64,000 nt of DNA from Roseiarcus sp050010035 (GCA_050010035.1 JBEKLU010000009.1:1-64000); one strand, 5' to 3'. Positions 18,220 through 27,581 are shown, numbered from the stretch's first letter. A program made the numbers and translations. The notes: generated by a model from the letters alone, not told the origin.

Positions 18220-18792
18220 TCAGAACGGGTTCCAGGTGGCCCGCGGCGTGAACTTGAGGTAGCTGAGATTGACGCCCAAGCGGGCGCCGACGCCCGAGCG
18301 GATCGGCACGACGATCACGTTGTCGGCCCCGAGCGCCGTGAAGCCGAAGCCACCGACGAAATAGGCCGAGCCGTCGATGCCGCCGAAACGACGGAAAATC
18401 GCGTTCACCGCAGGCAGATTATAGACCAGCATCATCGTTCGGTCGCCGTCGGCGCCGGCGTCGAAGCCGATCGACGGACCCTGCCAAAAGATCTTCTCGT
18501 CGCCCGCGTTGCGGGTGTACATCTTGCCTTCGCCGTAGCGCAGGCCGCCGACGAAGGCGGCCGAAGCCTCCTGGCCGAGGATATAGCCGTTGGGCAAGCC
18601 CCACCGCCGGCCCGCCTCCTGCACCGCCTCGGCGAGCCCGCGCGAGACGGCGCCAAAGAAATGATGGCCGCTTTCGACGATTTCGTCGAGGGAGAAGGGA
18701 GCGGGCGCGTCGGCGAGCGCGGGACGGGTGAACGCGACGGCGCTCGCGGCGACGGCGGCGCCCAGCAATTCCCGGCGCGTCAAACTCGACAT
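18220..18792 (-). CDS. DUF1134 (SYLF-like) exported protein
   Basis: A 190-residue protein with a twin-arginine-like signal (TRRELLGAAVAASA, cleavage after ALA near residue 28). The mature part has the DUF1134 pattern: FGAVSRGLAEAVQEAG, GLRYGEGKMY, QGPSIGFDAGADGDRTMMLVYNL and a glycine-rich beta C-terminus (FVGGFGFTALG). The family is related to SYLF lipid-binding domains; the function is not established. GGGGGAGAA before the ATG at 18792 fixes the start. Tat export would imply folding before export, an inference. Confidence 0.88.
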   Translation of the reverse strand: MSSLTRRELLGAAVAASAVAFTRPALADAPAPFSLDEIVESGHHFFGAVSRGLAEAVQEAGRRWGLPNGYILGQEASAAFVGGLRYGEGKMYTRNAGDEKIFWQGPSIGFDAGADGDRTMMLVYNLPAVNAIFRRFGGIDGSAYFVGGFGFTALGADNVIVVPIRSGVGARLGVNLSYLKFTPRATWNPF

Positions 18793-18929
18793 CGCAGTTC
18801 TCCCCCTTTGCCCGTCGACCGTTCGGCCGCGCGCGTCAGCCTTCCCGGCAAAAAGTGTCGGCCTGATGGCGAATCGCCGGTCCGACCCGCGCTCGCGCAA
18901 GACTATCGTCGCGGCGCGTTGACGTCATC

Positions 18930-19781
18930 TTAACGATCCCCAAACCGCGCCGCCAGGCGCGGATCGCCCCAGGCGACGAAGCCGCCGTTGCGCAATCCCG
19001 CGCTTGCCTTGCCATAGACCAGCGGGCCGCCCTCGACCGAGAGCACGACGCCGCCGGCGGCGCGAAGCACCGCGTCGCCCGCCGCGGTGTCCCATTCCAT
19101 CGTCGGGGCGAAGCGCGGATAGACGTCGCCCTCGCCTTCGGCGATGACGCAAAACTTCAGCGACGACCCCGCCGAGCGGCGCTCGCCGACGGGCAGTCGC
19201 GCGAGGAACGCCTCGGTCGCCGGATCGCCGTGCGAGCGGCTCGCCAGCGCGACGAGGGATCGGGGCGCCGGCCGCGCGCGCAAGGGCCGCCACGAGGCCG
19301 CGTCCGGCAGATCGTCCCCGGGGAGCGCCGAACACGCGAAGGCGGTCTCGCCGCCGAACCACAAACGTTCGAGCGCAGGCGCGTAAACCGCGCCGGCGAT
19401 CGGGACGCGATCGTCGACGAGCGCGACGTTGATCGTGAACTCGCCGTTGCGGGCGATGAATTCCCGGGTTCCGTCGAGCGGATCGACCAGGACGAAGCGT
19501 CGGGCGACCTCGATCGCCTCGCCCGCCGCCGTCGCCTCCTCGGCGACGATCGGGATCGGCGTCGCCAACCGACGCAGGCGCTCGCGGATGACCGCTTCGG
19601 CCCGTTCGTCGGCCGCGGTCACCGGGCTCCCGTCCGGCTTGGCGCGCGCTGCGGCGCCGCGTCGATATTCCTCCATCACCGCCGGGCCGGCCGCCAGGGC
19701 GATCCGGGCGAAGAACCGTGCAATGGCGTCGCGCGATTCGCGCTCGAGATCGAACGGCCGCGCCAATCCGTCCGCGGTCAT
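18930..19781 (-). CDS. Inositol monophosphatase-like / CysQ-type phosphatase
   Basis: A 283-residue member of the lithium-sensitive phosphatase superfamily. The metal site VDPLDGTREF is near residue 100, preceded by the VAEE acid motif and followed by WDTAAGDAVL near residue 230. CysQ removes the 3'-phosphate of PAP/PAPS; inositol monophosphatase and histidinol phosphatase (HisN) use the same fold. The TREF sequence after DG and the absence of his genes favour the CysQ group, but substrate cannot be fixed from sequence. Divergent from chpT. Confidence 0.85.
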   Translation of the reverse strand: MTADGLARPFDLERESRDAIARFFARIALAAGPAVMEEYRRGAAARAKPDGSPVTAADERAEAVIRERLRRLATPIPIVAEEATAAGEAIEVARRFVLVDPLDGTREFIARNGEFTINVALVDDRVPIAGAVYAPALERLWFGGETAFACSALPGDDLPDAASWRPLRARPAPRSLVALASRSHGDPATEAFLARLPVGERRSAGSSLKFCVIAEGEGDVYPRFAPTMEWDTAAGDAVLRAAGGVVLSVEGGPLVYGKASAGLRNGGFVAWGDPRLAARFGDR

Positions 19782-19912
19782 CGATAATCCGTCCTTCGCA
19801 TCGACGTCCTCATTGCGCAGTCGCGGGGCGCCTGCGAATCCGATAGAATCGCCACGCGCCCGCTCGCGTGATTCGCCGCGCCGACGGCGGCTAAGACCAC
19901 AGGATCAGCCCC

Positions 19913-20569
19913 ATGACAATTGCCGCCCTCGCACCGATGGACCTCGCCGCTCTGCTTTGCTCGCGCGTCTGCCACGACGTGATCAGCCCGGTCGGCGCGA
20001 TCGTCAACGGTCTTGAAGTCCTCGAAGACGAAAAAGACCCACAAATGCGCGAGGTCGCGATCGAACTGATCAAGAAGAGCGCCGCCTCGGCGTCGGCGCG
20101 GCTGCAATTCTGTCGATTGGCCTTCGGCGCGGCCGGCTCCGTCGGCGCGGCCGTCGACACCGGCGACGCCGAAGCGGTGATGCGCGGCCTCATCGCCAAC
20201 GACCGCACCACCCTGGCGTGGAACCCGGCGCGCCAGTTCGCGCCCAAGAACAAGGTCAAGCTGCTGCTCAATCTCGGCCTCATCGCCTTGTCGGCGATAC
20301 CGCGGGGCGGCGTCGTCACCGTCGATTTCACCGGCGCGGACGAAACGCTCGCCATCCGCGTCGAGGCCAAAGGGCCCAACGCCCGGCTCGCTCACGGCGT
20401 CGCCGAGCTCGTCGCCGGCCGATCGGAGAGCGGCGTGGTCGACGCGCACACCATCCAGCCGTTCTTCGCCGGGCTCGTGGCGCGCGATTGCGGCATGGAG
20501 GTCGCGATCGTCGTGGGGCCGGAAACGGTGACGCTCGAAGCGCGGCCCGTGATCGCGGTCGCCGCGTGA
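19913..20569 (+). CDS. chpT: Histidine phosphotransferase ChpT
   Basis: A 218-residue protein with the phosphoacceptor histidine at residue 21 (CSRVCHDVISPVGAIVNGLE), a dimerisation helical hairpin (LIKKSAASASARLQF), and a degenerate ATPase-like C-terminal domain. ChpT relays phosphate from the hybrid kinase CckA to CtrA and CpdR, the central alphaproteobacterial cell-cycle pathway; it acts in the cytoplasm. Divergent from the cysQ-like gene and followed 106 bases on by a single-domain response regulator, an arrangement often seen in Rhizobiales. Confidence 0.93.
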   Translation: MTIAALAPMDLAALLCSRVCHDVISPVGAIVNGLEVLEDEKDPQMREVAIELIKKSAASASARLQFCRLAFGAAGSVGAAVDTGDAEAVMRGLIANDRTTLAWNPARQFAPKNKVKLLLNLGLIALSAIPRGGVVTVDFTGADETLAIRVEAKGPNARLAHGVAELVAGRSESGVVDAHTIQPFFAGLVARDCGMEVAIVVGPETVTLEARPVIAVAA

Positions 20570-20589
20570 CGAATCGTCGAGCATCGCAT

Positions 20590-20605
20590 TTCAACGCTTC
20601 TTAAC
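20590..20605 (+). promoter_or_regulatory. CtrA-like site ahead of the receiver gene
   Basis: TTCA, seven bases, TTAAC: one mismatch from the CtrA consensus. It lies between chpT and the response regulator, about 70 bases ahead of the latter's ATG. Predicted by eye only. Confidence 0.3.
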
Positions 20606-20675
20606 GAGAGGCGGTCATGATCGCGCCGCGGTCGGGGGCCGGGACGGCGCGCGATCGGCGAAAAGGGGGAATGAA

Positions 20676-21041
20676 ATGAAACAGGTGCTCGTGGTCGACG
20701 ATTCGCCGGTGATCCGGAAGATCGCGCGCCGCATCCTCGAAGGCATGCGTTTGAGCACGTCGGAGGCGGCCGACGGCCGGCAGGCCCTGGCGGCCTGTTC
20801 CTTCTTCATGCCCGACGCCATTTTCGTCGACGGCGCCATGCCGGTCCTCGACGGCTACGAATTCCTCAAGGAGCTTCGCGCCATGCCGGGCGGCGACAAG
20901 CCCAAGGTGGTATTCTGCACGAGCGAATACGACGTCGCGCAGATCGCCCGCGCGATGCACGCCGGCGCCGACGATTTCATCATGAAGCCCTTCGATCGCG
21001 AACACATTCAGTCGAAGTTCGAAAGCATCGGCGTCTGCTGA
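20676..21041 (+). CDS. Single-domain response regulator (CheY/DivK-like)
   Basis: A 121-residue receiver domain with no output domain. The acidic pair D8/D9, phosphoacceptor D52 (FVDGAMPVLDG), conserved threonine (FCTSE) and lysine (MKPFD) are all present, so it should be phosphorylated normally. The position just after chpT makes ChpT or a cell-cycle kinase a plausible donor, but the partner is unknown. AAAAGGGGG precedes the start. Confidence 0.9.
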   Translation: MKQVLVVDDSPVIRKIARRILEGMRLSTSEAADGRQALAACSFFMPDAIFVDGAMPVLDGYEFLKELRAMPGGDKPKVVFCTSEYDVAQIARAMHAGADDFIMKPFDREHIQSKFESIGVC

Positions 21042-21059
21042 TTCGAAGCGCCCGCCGAA

Positions 21060-22028
21060 TCATTCCGAGATCGGCGCCTCGCTCGCGATGACCGGCGCAT
21101 CCCCGCCTTCCTCGTCCGCGTTCACTCCGCCATGGAAGCCGTAAGGCGAGCGTAAGCGCCGCCGACGGCCGCGTCCGGGGAAGCGCCCGTCCGCCTGCGG
21201 CTCGACGCGAGGCGCGCCGGATTCGACCGCTTCGCCCGGCTCGGCGGCGTTTTCGACGATCGGCGCGGGCTCGGCCTCGCCGACGTCCTGGGGTCCGACG
21301 ATGCGCGGCGCCGCGGTGATGAACGAGGGCAAAGCCGACGCTGCGCCCGGCGCTTCGGCAGGGGCCGGCGTCTCGCGCGGCAGCGACGGTTCGCGGTAGG
21401 GACGGAATTCGCGCGGTCGCCCGTCGCGCCCCGGCTGGCCCGGACGATCCTGCCGATCCGAGAACGGGCGATCGGGCCGGGGGCCGCGATCCTGGTGACG
21501 GTTGCTCGGACGGTCCTGGCGACCCTGATACGCGCCGCGATCGGCCTGGCCCTGGCGGTCGCCCTCGCCCGGCGCCCGTTCGGCGTAGGGCTGGCTCGCG
21601 GACGAGGCGATCGGGCCGGGCTGCGGCTGGTAGGGCTGCGGCGGCGGCGCGTAGGGAACGGGGGCGCGTTCCGGCGGCGAGGCGAAACGGTCGGACGGCC
21701 CGCCCGTATCGTCTTCGTCCTCGATTTCGTACGTCTCGCCTTCGCCGGGCGGGCGACCGCCGCCCTGGGCCTGAAGCTGGGCGGCCTGGGCGGCCGCGAT
21801 CAGGCGAAAATAATGCTCGGCGTGCTGAAGATAGTTCTCCGCCGCGACCGGATCGCCGCCGGTGTGCGCGTCGCGCGCCAATTGCAGATATTTCTCCGCG
21901 ACGTGATGGGCGTTGCCGCGGATCTTAACGTCCGGACCGTTCGACTCGTAAGAACGCGTCAACGGATTGGGGCCGCGCCGATTGTTCGACGGGCGACCGC
22001 GCATCCGTTTATTTTGACCAGGTCTCAT
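21060..22028 (-). CDS. DUF4167 domain-containing protein
   Basis: A 322-residue protein. The N-terminal 85 residues are the conserved DUF4167 domain: MRPGQNKRMRGRPSNNRRG, then SNGPDVKIRGNAHHVAEKYLQLARDA and AENYLQHAEHYFRLIAAA. The rest is a low-complexity Pro/Gly/Arg/Gln-rich disordered tail ending in an acidic stretch. The Arg-rich start and tail suggest RNA or ribosome binding, which is an inference. Converges with the response regulator gene 18 bases away. Confidence 0.9.
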   Translation of the reverse strand: MRPGQNKRMRGRPSNNRRGPNPLTRSYESNGPDVKIRGNAHHVAEKYLQLARDAHTGGDPVAAENYLQHAEHYFRLIAAAQAAQLQAQGGGRPPGEGETYEIEDEDDTGGPSDRFASPPERAPVPYAPPPQPYQPQPGPIASSASQPYAERAPGEGDRQGQADRGAYQGRQDRPSNRHQDRGPRPDRPFSDRQDRPGQPGRDGRPREFRPYREPSLPRETPAPAEAPGAASALPSFITAAPRIVGPQDVGEAEPAPIVENAAEPGEAVESGAPRVEPQADGRFPGRGRRRRLRSPYGFHGGVNADEEGGDAPVIASEAPISE

Positions 22029-22369
22029 TGTTTGTCCTTTGATTTACCTTGACTCCGAATTGATTCGGACGGAATGCGCGCGCGCCCCCGACCCCGCGCG
22101 ATCGAAACGCGCGGCGCGGCGAAACCTGGAACGGCCCATTGCAACATCGCGGATTGGGTTCTCGCAGGATCGCCCTGCCTATCCTCGTCGCCTCCGCGCG
22201 CCGATCGCCCCATTGATCGGCCGCTTGGCGGTCCATCGAAAATACGGCTGTTTTGGCTTCGCAGCCCGTCGCCGGTCGCGAACCCCCACCGGTTGCGTCC
22301 GCAGTTCGGCTCGCTCTGGAAACCGAGCGTCGCCGACGCTGAGCGTTCGACGACGAATCTATAATTACC
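22029..22369. other. 341-base gap with no gene; contains a perfect 16-base palindrome
   Basis: No reading frame here has a family match or good ribosome-binding site, and no tRNA-like cloverleaf was found. TCCGAAT (22054-22060) and ATTCGGA (22063-22069) form a perfect palindrome about 25 bases ahead of the DUF4167 start codon, where it could act in the leader or as an operator. The rest is unremarkable GC-rich sequence with an AT-rich patch at 22358-22372 over the stop of the upstream gene. Confidence 0.5.
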
Positions 22370-23194
22370 TTAGCTCCTTTTTGACCCCTCGCCAAGAGGC
22401 AAGTTGCCTGGGCGGTCTTGCGCGGGAGGAAGCCGCCCGTCGTCGGCGGCGATCCCCGCCGCCTTCAGGCAGCGCCAGGCGTCGGCGGCGTCGCCGGCGA
22501 AACGGACGAGATCGAGGTCCTGCGGGCCGATCATGCCGGCTTCGGCCAGCGCGTTCCAGTCGACCACCCGGCGCCAATAGCCTTCGTCGACGAGCACGAT
22601 CGGCATCGCCGGCGCCTTGCCCGACTGCACCAGGGTCACGAGCTCGAACAATTCGTCGAACGTGCCGAATCCGCCGGGAAAGACCACCAACGCCTTCGCG
22701 CCCATAGCGAAATGCATTTTCCTCATCGCGAAGTAGTGGAACCGGAACGTCAGCGCCGGGGTGGTGAAGCGATTGGGCTCCTGCTCGCGCGGCAGCGTGA
22801 TGTTGAATCCGATGGTCGGAGCGCCCGCCTCGAAGGCGCCGCGATTGGCCGCTTCCATCGCCCCTGGGCCGCCGCCGGTCGCCACGACGTTGGGGAACGG
22901 CGGGCCGCCCCGCGCCGCGCCGCCTTCCAGCGAAGCGAGCCGCCCGAACGCGCGCGCCTCGGCGTACCAGAAGCTCTGCCGGCCGGGCCCGTCCTGGCGA
23001 ACGCGCGAAGAGCCGAAAACGACCAGGGTCGAGGCCACGCCAAAACGGCGAAGCGCTTCCTGGGCCTTCTGATACTCGAGCTGAAATCGCACACCGCGCG
23101 TCGAATCGCCGAGCAGGAAGTCTTGATCGAGCGCGGCAAGGCGATAGGCGCTCGAGGCGACTTGCGCGGCGTTCGCGGGAGCCAAATCCGTCAT
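22370..23194 (-). CDS. LOG family (TIGR00730) Rossmann-fold protein
   Basis: A protein of about 274 residues with the LOG/lysine-decarboxylase-like signature: VVFGSSRVR near residue 60, ATGGGPGAMEAANRGA, and the active-site motif PGGFGTFDELFE. Characterised relatives (LOG, PpnN) cleave nucleoside 5'-monophosphates to base and ribose 5-phosphate; the older lysine decarboxylase label is wrong. The start MTDLAPANA at 23194 is preferred; another ATG at 23224 is in frame and neither has a clear Shine-Dalgarno. This is the long variety with an N-terminal extension. Confidence 0.88.
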   Translation of the reverse strand: MTDLAPANAAQVASSAYRLAALDQDFLLGDSTRGVRFQLEYQKAQEALRRFGVASTLVVFGSSRVRQDGPGRQSFWYAEARAFGRLASLEGGAARGGPPFPNVVATGGGPGAMEAANRGAFEAGAPTIGFNITLPREQEPNRFTTPALTFRFHYFAMRKMHFAMGAKALVVFPGGFGTFDELFELVTLVQSGKAPAMPIVLVDEGYWRRVVDWNALAEAGMIGPQDLDLVRFAGDAADAWRCLKAAGIAADDGRLPPAQDRPGNLPLGEGSKRS

Positions 23195-23249
23195 GGCGTC
23201 GTTTCGATCGCCCAATCCATTCACGCGCGTTCGACGCCGGAGCGCCCGC

Positions 23250-23870
23250 TCAGTTGTCCAGGCGCGCCCCTACGCCTTCGGCGGGGTCGCGATAGCCCTT
23301 GGGCGGGTCGGTCAACCAGTCGCGGTCCGGCTCCGGGCCGAGCACGGTTTGCGGCTTCTTCTGCAGCCCGACCCAGGTGAGCGGGTTCCAGTTGATCGAC
23401 GGAGGCGTGCTCGTCCGGCACGTGTCGCCTGGCCCGTTGTCGCACGCGCGCCCGGCGGGGCCCTGGCCCGCCGTCGCGCTCACCGTCACCACCGTGCCTT
23501 GGTTGGTGAGCGGCTCCTTGCGCATGCCCGGCGGGATGAAGACATACTTCGCCTTCTCCTCTTTCTCTTTCTTGCGCCGCTGCACGTCCGGATCGACCGG
23601 CCAGGCGGCGTTGCCCTGGATCGGCGAGGCGGCGGGCGGCGGCAACTCGACCTTGGGCGGCAGCACGAGCTTGCCGTGGTCGCGGTACTCGATCGGCTGC
23701 TGGTCGCCGTCGCCGCCGAGGCCGAACATCGAATAGATGCCGACCCAAAGCGGCGCTTCGCCGTCGTCGCCGGCGCGCGCGGGCGCCGCGCCGAGGCCGA
23801 GCAACAGCGCGCAAGCGGCGCAAGCCGCGAGGCGGCGTCCGCCAATTCCTCCAAGCGTCAGAGACGGCAT
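23250..23870 (-). CDS. Secreted conserved protein, unknown function
   Basis: A 206-residue protein with a classical signal peptide (RRLAACAACALLLGLGAAPARAG, cleavage near residue 33). The mature part is Pro/Lys-rich, with WVGIYSMFGLGG, a charged helix (QRRKKEKEEKAKYVFIPPG) and a C-terminal WNPLTWVGLQKKPQTVLGPEPDRDWLTDPPKGYRDP-like block split by prolines. Two cysteines (CDNGPGDTC) could form a disulfide. Family not named; proteins of this look occur in related Rhizobiales. Likely periplasmic or envelope-attached. Confidence 0.7.
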   Translation of the reverse strand: MPSLTLGGIGGRRLAACAACALLLGLGAAPARAGDDGEAPLWVGIYSMFGLGGDGDQQPIEYRDHGKLVLPPKVELPPPAASPIQGNAAWPVDPDVQRRKKEKEEKAKYVFIPPGMRKEPLTNQGTVVTVSATAGQGPAGRACDNGPGDTCRTSTPPSINWNPLTWVGLQKKPQTVLGPEPDRDWLTDPPKGYRDPAEGVGARLDN

Positions 23871-24065
23871 GGCCGAAAACCCCTTATCTGTCCGCCACGG
23901 CGCGCCGAGGGCGCGGCGGGACGACCTACCCGCCCACTCGTTCGGGCGACAATCCGGCGATTCGATGGCGAACCCGCTCCGCGACCTTCGTCGCGCGGCG
24001 GGCCGGCCCATCGATTTGCCGTTCCTTAGCACGAAAAACCGAAAGAGGGGACCCCCGCCGCCGCA

Positions 24066-24572
24066 TCAAGGCGGCCGGCCCCGGTTCGCCGCGGAGCGGT
24101 TCGGCGCGGCCGAGACGAACAGCCCGTCGAAAATCAGCAGCGCGACCCCGACGTTGATCGCGGCGTCGCCGAGATTGAAGACGAACAATTGCCGCCCGAA
24201 TGCGTGCAGGTCGAGGAAATCGGCGACCGCGCCGTAGGCCAGGCGGTCGCAGCCGTTGCCGAGCGCGCCGCCGATGATCGCGCCCAGGCCGAGACCGACG
24301 AGAGGGGCGCGCGCGCGCCACAGCCACGCGGCGAGCGTCGCCGTCACTGCTAGCGTCAACGCCAGCAGGAGCCAGCGGCCGTCGGCCGACGTCGCCGCGA
24401 ACAGGCTGAAGGAAATGCCGCGGTTCCAGCGCAGCGTGAAGTCGAGGAACGGGAGAAGCGCGAACGGCGCGCCGCCCTCGCGCTCGAAAAAGCGCTCGAC
24501 CGCGAATTTCGACGCCTGGTCGAGGGCGAGAACGCTTAGCGTCGTCCACGCGCCGAGCGTGCGCGCCCGCAT
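24066..24572 (-). CDS. lspA: Lipoprotein signal peptidase LspA
   Basis: A 168-residue inner-membrane aspartyl protease with four predicted membrane helices. It cleaves prolipoproteins before the lipidated cysteine. Conserved boxes are LDQASKFAVE, WNRGISFSLF, GNGCDRLAYGAVADFLDLH and FNLGDAAINVGV; the catalytic aspartates are those in CDRL and LGDAA. The start codon overlaps the ileS stop by one base (TGATG), so translation is coupled to ileS, the usual ileS-lspA order. Confidence 0.95.
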   Translation of the reverse strand: MRARTLGAWTTLSVLALDQASKFAVERFFEREGGAPFALLPFLDFTLRWNRGISFSLFAATSADGRWLLLALTLAVTATLAAWLWRARAPLVGLGLGAIIGGALGNGCDRLAYGAVADFLDLHAFGRQLFVFNLGDAAINVGVALLIFDGLFVSAAPNRSAANRGRPP

Positions 24573-27523
24573 CAGGCCCGCCGCGCCGCGTTCAGTTCGC
24601 GCAAGGCCGCCGCGTCGCGCGGAGATATGTCGGGAAACTCGGGATCGGCGGTCTTCGGATCGAAATAACGCCAGGAGCGCGCGCACTTGATCCCTTTGGC
24701 GCGCTCGACGACGACCGCGACGCCCGGCGTTTCGGCGAGCCGGAACGCGCCTTCGGGCGCGCCGGCGCTTCGCTCGATCGTGATGTCCGACGTGATGCAG
24801 ACTTCGGCGAAATCGACGCCTTCGAGCGCCGCCGCGAGCCCTGCCTCGCCGACGAAGACGCGCGGGCTCGCCTCCAGCGACGAGCCGATGCGCTTGTCGG
24901 CGCGCGCGATCTCGATCGCCCCGGTGACGACCGAACGGACGCGGCGAACCGTCTCCCATTTCGCCGCCAGCTTCTCGTCGCGCCATTCGCTGGGAATGAC
25001 CGGGAATTGTTCGAGGTGGACGGAGCGCGCGTCGGCGTCTCGCGCGCGCCACGCCTCCTCGGCGGTGAAGACGAGGATCGGCGCCAGCCAGACAGTCACG
25101 GCGCGAAAGACGTGATCGATCGTCTCCAGCGCGCCGCGGCGTTTAGCGCTCGAGGGCGCCTCGCAATAGAGCGCGTCCTTGCGGATGTCGAAATAGAAAG
25201 CGGAGAGATCGGCGTTCATGTACGCCGACAGCGCCGCGATGACGCGCGCGTAGTCGAAATCGGCGTAGGCGTCGCGCACCTTGGCGTCGAGCTCGCCGAG
25301 GCGATGCAGCATCAGCCGCTCCAGTTCGCCCATGGCGGAGAGGCCGACCGCGTCGGCCGGCGAATAATGCGCCAAGGTCCCGAGCATCCAGCGGATGGTG
25401 TTGCGCAGCTTGCGGTAGTTGTCGCCGACGGTCTTGAGGATTTCCGGGCCGATGCGCTGGTCGTCGGAATAGTCGACGCTCGCCACCCAGAGGCGCAGGA
25501 TGTCGGCGCCGGAGGCCTTGATGACGTCCTGCGGGAAGGTCTGATTGCCGAGCGACTTCGACATCTTGCGGCCCTTCTCGTCGAGCGTGAAGCCGTGCGT
25601 CAGCACGACGTCGAAGGGCGCCCGGCCGCGCGTGCCGCAGCTTTCCAAGAGCGAGGACTGGAACCAGCCGCGATGCTGGTCGGAGCCTTCCAGGTACATC
25701 ACCTCGTCGGCGCCGCCGTCGATCTTGCGGCGGATGCCGGCGAGACCGGGGAAGTGGACCGCGTCCTCGAGCACGAAGGCGTGCGTCGAGCCCGAATCGA
25801 ACCAGACCTCGACCAGGTTGTCGATCTTGTCGTAGTCGGCGGCGTCGTGTGTCTCGCCGAGGAAGCGCTGCTTGGCGCCCTCGGCGAACCAGGCGTCGGC
25901 GCCCTCCTTCTCGAAGGCGGCGGCGATGCGCGCGTTGACCTCGGGATCGTAGAGAACGTCGTGTTCGCCCTTGCGCACGAAGATCGGCAACGGCACGCCC
26001 CAGGCGCGCTGACGCGACAGCACCCAGTCCGGCTTGCTCGCCACCATGCCGTTGATGCGGTTCTCGCCCGTCGCGGGGACCCAACGCGTCCGCTTGATCG
26101 CGTCCAGCGCGATCGCGCGCAGGGTCTGGCCGCCCGGCGCGGCGGCGTAGGGCCGATCCATTGCGAGAAACCATTGCGGCGTGTTGCGGAAAATCACCGG
26201 CTTCTTCGAGCGCCAGGAATGGGGATATTGGTGCTTCAGCCGGCCGCGCGAGAGAAGACGCCCCGCCGCGACGAGCGCCTTGATCACCGCCTCGTTGGCG
26301 TCCCCCTTCTCGCCCTTGTCGGTTATCACCCGCCGCCCTTCGAAGCCGGGCGCCTCCTCCGTCAGGGCGCCGTTTTCGTCGACGGTGTAGGGAATGCGCG
26401 TATCGACGCCGCGCTCGGTCAGGCGCCGGCCGTTGGCCATCCACAGCTCGAAGTCCTCGCGCCCGTGTCCGGGCGCGGTGTGGACGAATCCCGTGCCCGC
26501 GTCCTCGGTGACGTGATCGCCCTCGAGCAGCGGGACGACGAAGCCGTAGCCGAGCGTCTGCAGCGGGTGGGCGCAGGCCATCGCGGCGAGCGCGTCGCCG
26601 CCGACCTCGCCGACGAACTCGTAGGCCGCGACCTTCGCCGCGGCGAAGACGCTAGGCGCGAGCGATTGCGCCACGATATAGGTCGCGCCGACCTTCGCCC
26701 AGTTGTCGGCCGGCGCCTCCGTCACGCGGTAGCGGCCGTAGGCGATGCGCCTGGAGAAGGCGATGGCGCGATTGCCCGGCAGCGTCCAGGGCGTCGTCGT
26801 CCAGATGACGACCGAAGCGTCCTGTCCCTCCACAGGGAAGGCGACGTACACCGTGTCGCTCGTGTGCTCCTCGTATTCGATTTCGGCTTCGGCGAGCGCC
26901 GTCTTCTCGACGACGCTCCACATCACCGGCTTGGAGCCGCGATAGAGCAGTCCGTTGGCGACGAATTTGAAGATTTCGCGCGCGATCTGCGCTTCGGCGG
27001 GAAAGCTCATGGTCGAGTAGGGATGGTCCCAGTCGCCCACCACCCCCAAGCGCTTGAACTCCTCGCGCTGCACGCCGATCCAATGTTCGGCGTAGGCGCG
27101 GCATTCCCGGCGGAAGGCGACGATCGCCGCCGGATCGGAAAAATCCGGCTTCGCCTTGCCCTTCTTGCGGTAATGCTCCTCCTCGACCTTCCATTCGATC
27201 GGCAGGCCGTGGCAGTCCCAGCCGGGCACGTAGTTGGAGTCCTTGCCCGCCATCTGCTGCGAGCGCACCACCAGGTCCTTGAGGATCTTGTTGAGGGCGT
27301 GGCCGATATGAATGTTGCCGTTGGCGTAGGGCGGGCCGTCGTGCAGCACGAATTTCGGCCGCCCCTCGGCGCTTTGGCGCAGCGCCGCGTAGAGCCCCTC
27401 GCGCGCCCAGCGCGCCAGAATCTCCGGCTCCTTCTGCGGCAGGCCGGCGCGCATGGGAAAATCGGTCTTCGGCAGATAGAGGGTCTGCGAATAGTCGGGA
27501 GCCTCGGCGGGCGCGTCGGTCAT
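24572..27523 (-). CDS. ileS: Isoleucyl-tRNA synthetase IleS
   Basis: A 983-residue class I aminoacyl-tRNA synthetase. HIGH motif (PYANGNIHIGHAL) near residue 65 and KMSKS motif (GRKMSKSLGNQ) near residue 620 are intact. The CP1 editing region lies between, and VWFDSGSTHAF is typical of IleS. The C-terminus lacks a four-cysteine zinc finger, as is common in alphaproteobacterial IleS. Start MTDAPAEAPDYSQTL at 27523 fits relatives; an ATG 84 bases upstream would add a non-homologous leader overlapping ribF. Lies between ribF and lspA in a conserved order. Confidence 0.96.
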   Translation of the reverse strand: MTDAPAEAPDYSQTLYLPKTDFPMRAGLPQKEPEILARWAREGLYAALRQSAEGRPKFVLHDGPPYANGNIHIGHALNKILKDLVVRSQQMAGKDSNYVPGWDCHGLPIEWKVEEEHYRKKGKAKPDFSDPAAIVAFRRECRAYAEHWIGVQREEFKRLGVVGDWDHPYSTMSFPAEAQIAREIFKFVANGLLYRGSKPVMWSVVEKTALAEAEIEYEEHTSDTVYVAFPVEGQDASVVIWTTTPWTLPGNRAIAFSRRIAYGRYRVTEAPADNWAKVGATYIVAQSLAPSVFAAAKVAAYEFVGEVGGDALAAMACAHPLQTLGYGFVVPLLEGDHVTEDAGTGFVHTAPGHGREDFELWMANGRRLTERGVDTRIPYTVDENGALTEEAPGFEGRRVITDKGEKGDANEAVIKALVAAGRLLSRGRLKHQYPHSWRSKKPVIFRNTPQWFLAMDRPYAAAPGGQTLRAIALDAIKRTRWVPATGENRINGMVASKPDWVLSRQRAWGVPLPIFVRKGEHDVLYDPEVNARIAAAFEKEGADAWFAEGAKQRFLGETHDAADYDKIDNLVEVWFDSGSTHAFVLEDAVHFPGLAGIRRKIDGGADEVMYLEGSDQHRGWFQSSLLESCGTRGRAPFDVVLTHGFTLDEKGRKMSKSLGNQTFPQDVIKASGADILRLWVASVDYSDDQRIGPEILKTVGDNYRKLRNTIRWMLGTLAHYSPADAVGLSAMGELERLMLHRLGELDAKVRDAYADFDYARVIAALSAYMNADLSAFYFDIRKDALYCEAPSSAKRRGALETIDHVFRAVTVWLAPILVFTAEEAWRARDADARSVHLEQFPVIPSEWRDEKLAAKWETVRRVRSVVTGAIEIARADKRIGSSLEASPRVFVGEAGLAAALEGVDFAEVCITSDITIERSAGAPEGAFRLAETPGVAVVVERAKGIKCARSWRYFDPKTADPEFPDISPRDAAALRELNAARRA

Positions 27524-27581
27524 GGAAAATCGAGCCGGAAATGGTGAATGGCGGAGCGCTTCGCGCTTCGCGCCGATCCGA

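Noticed and set aside
25007..27547. 846-residue plus-strand open frame
   Set aside because: Shadow of ileS.
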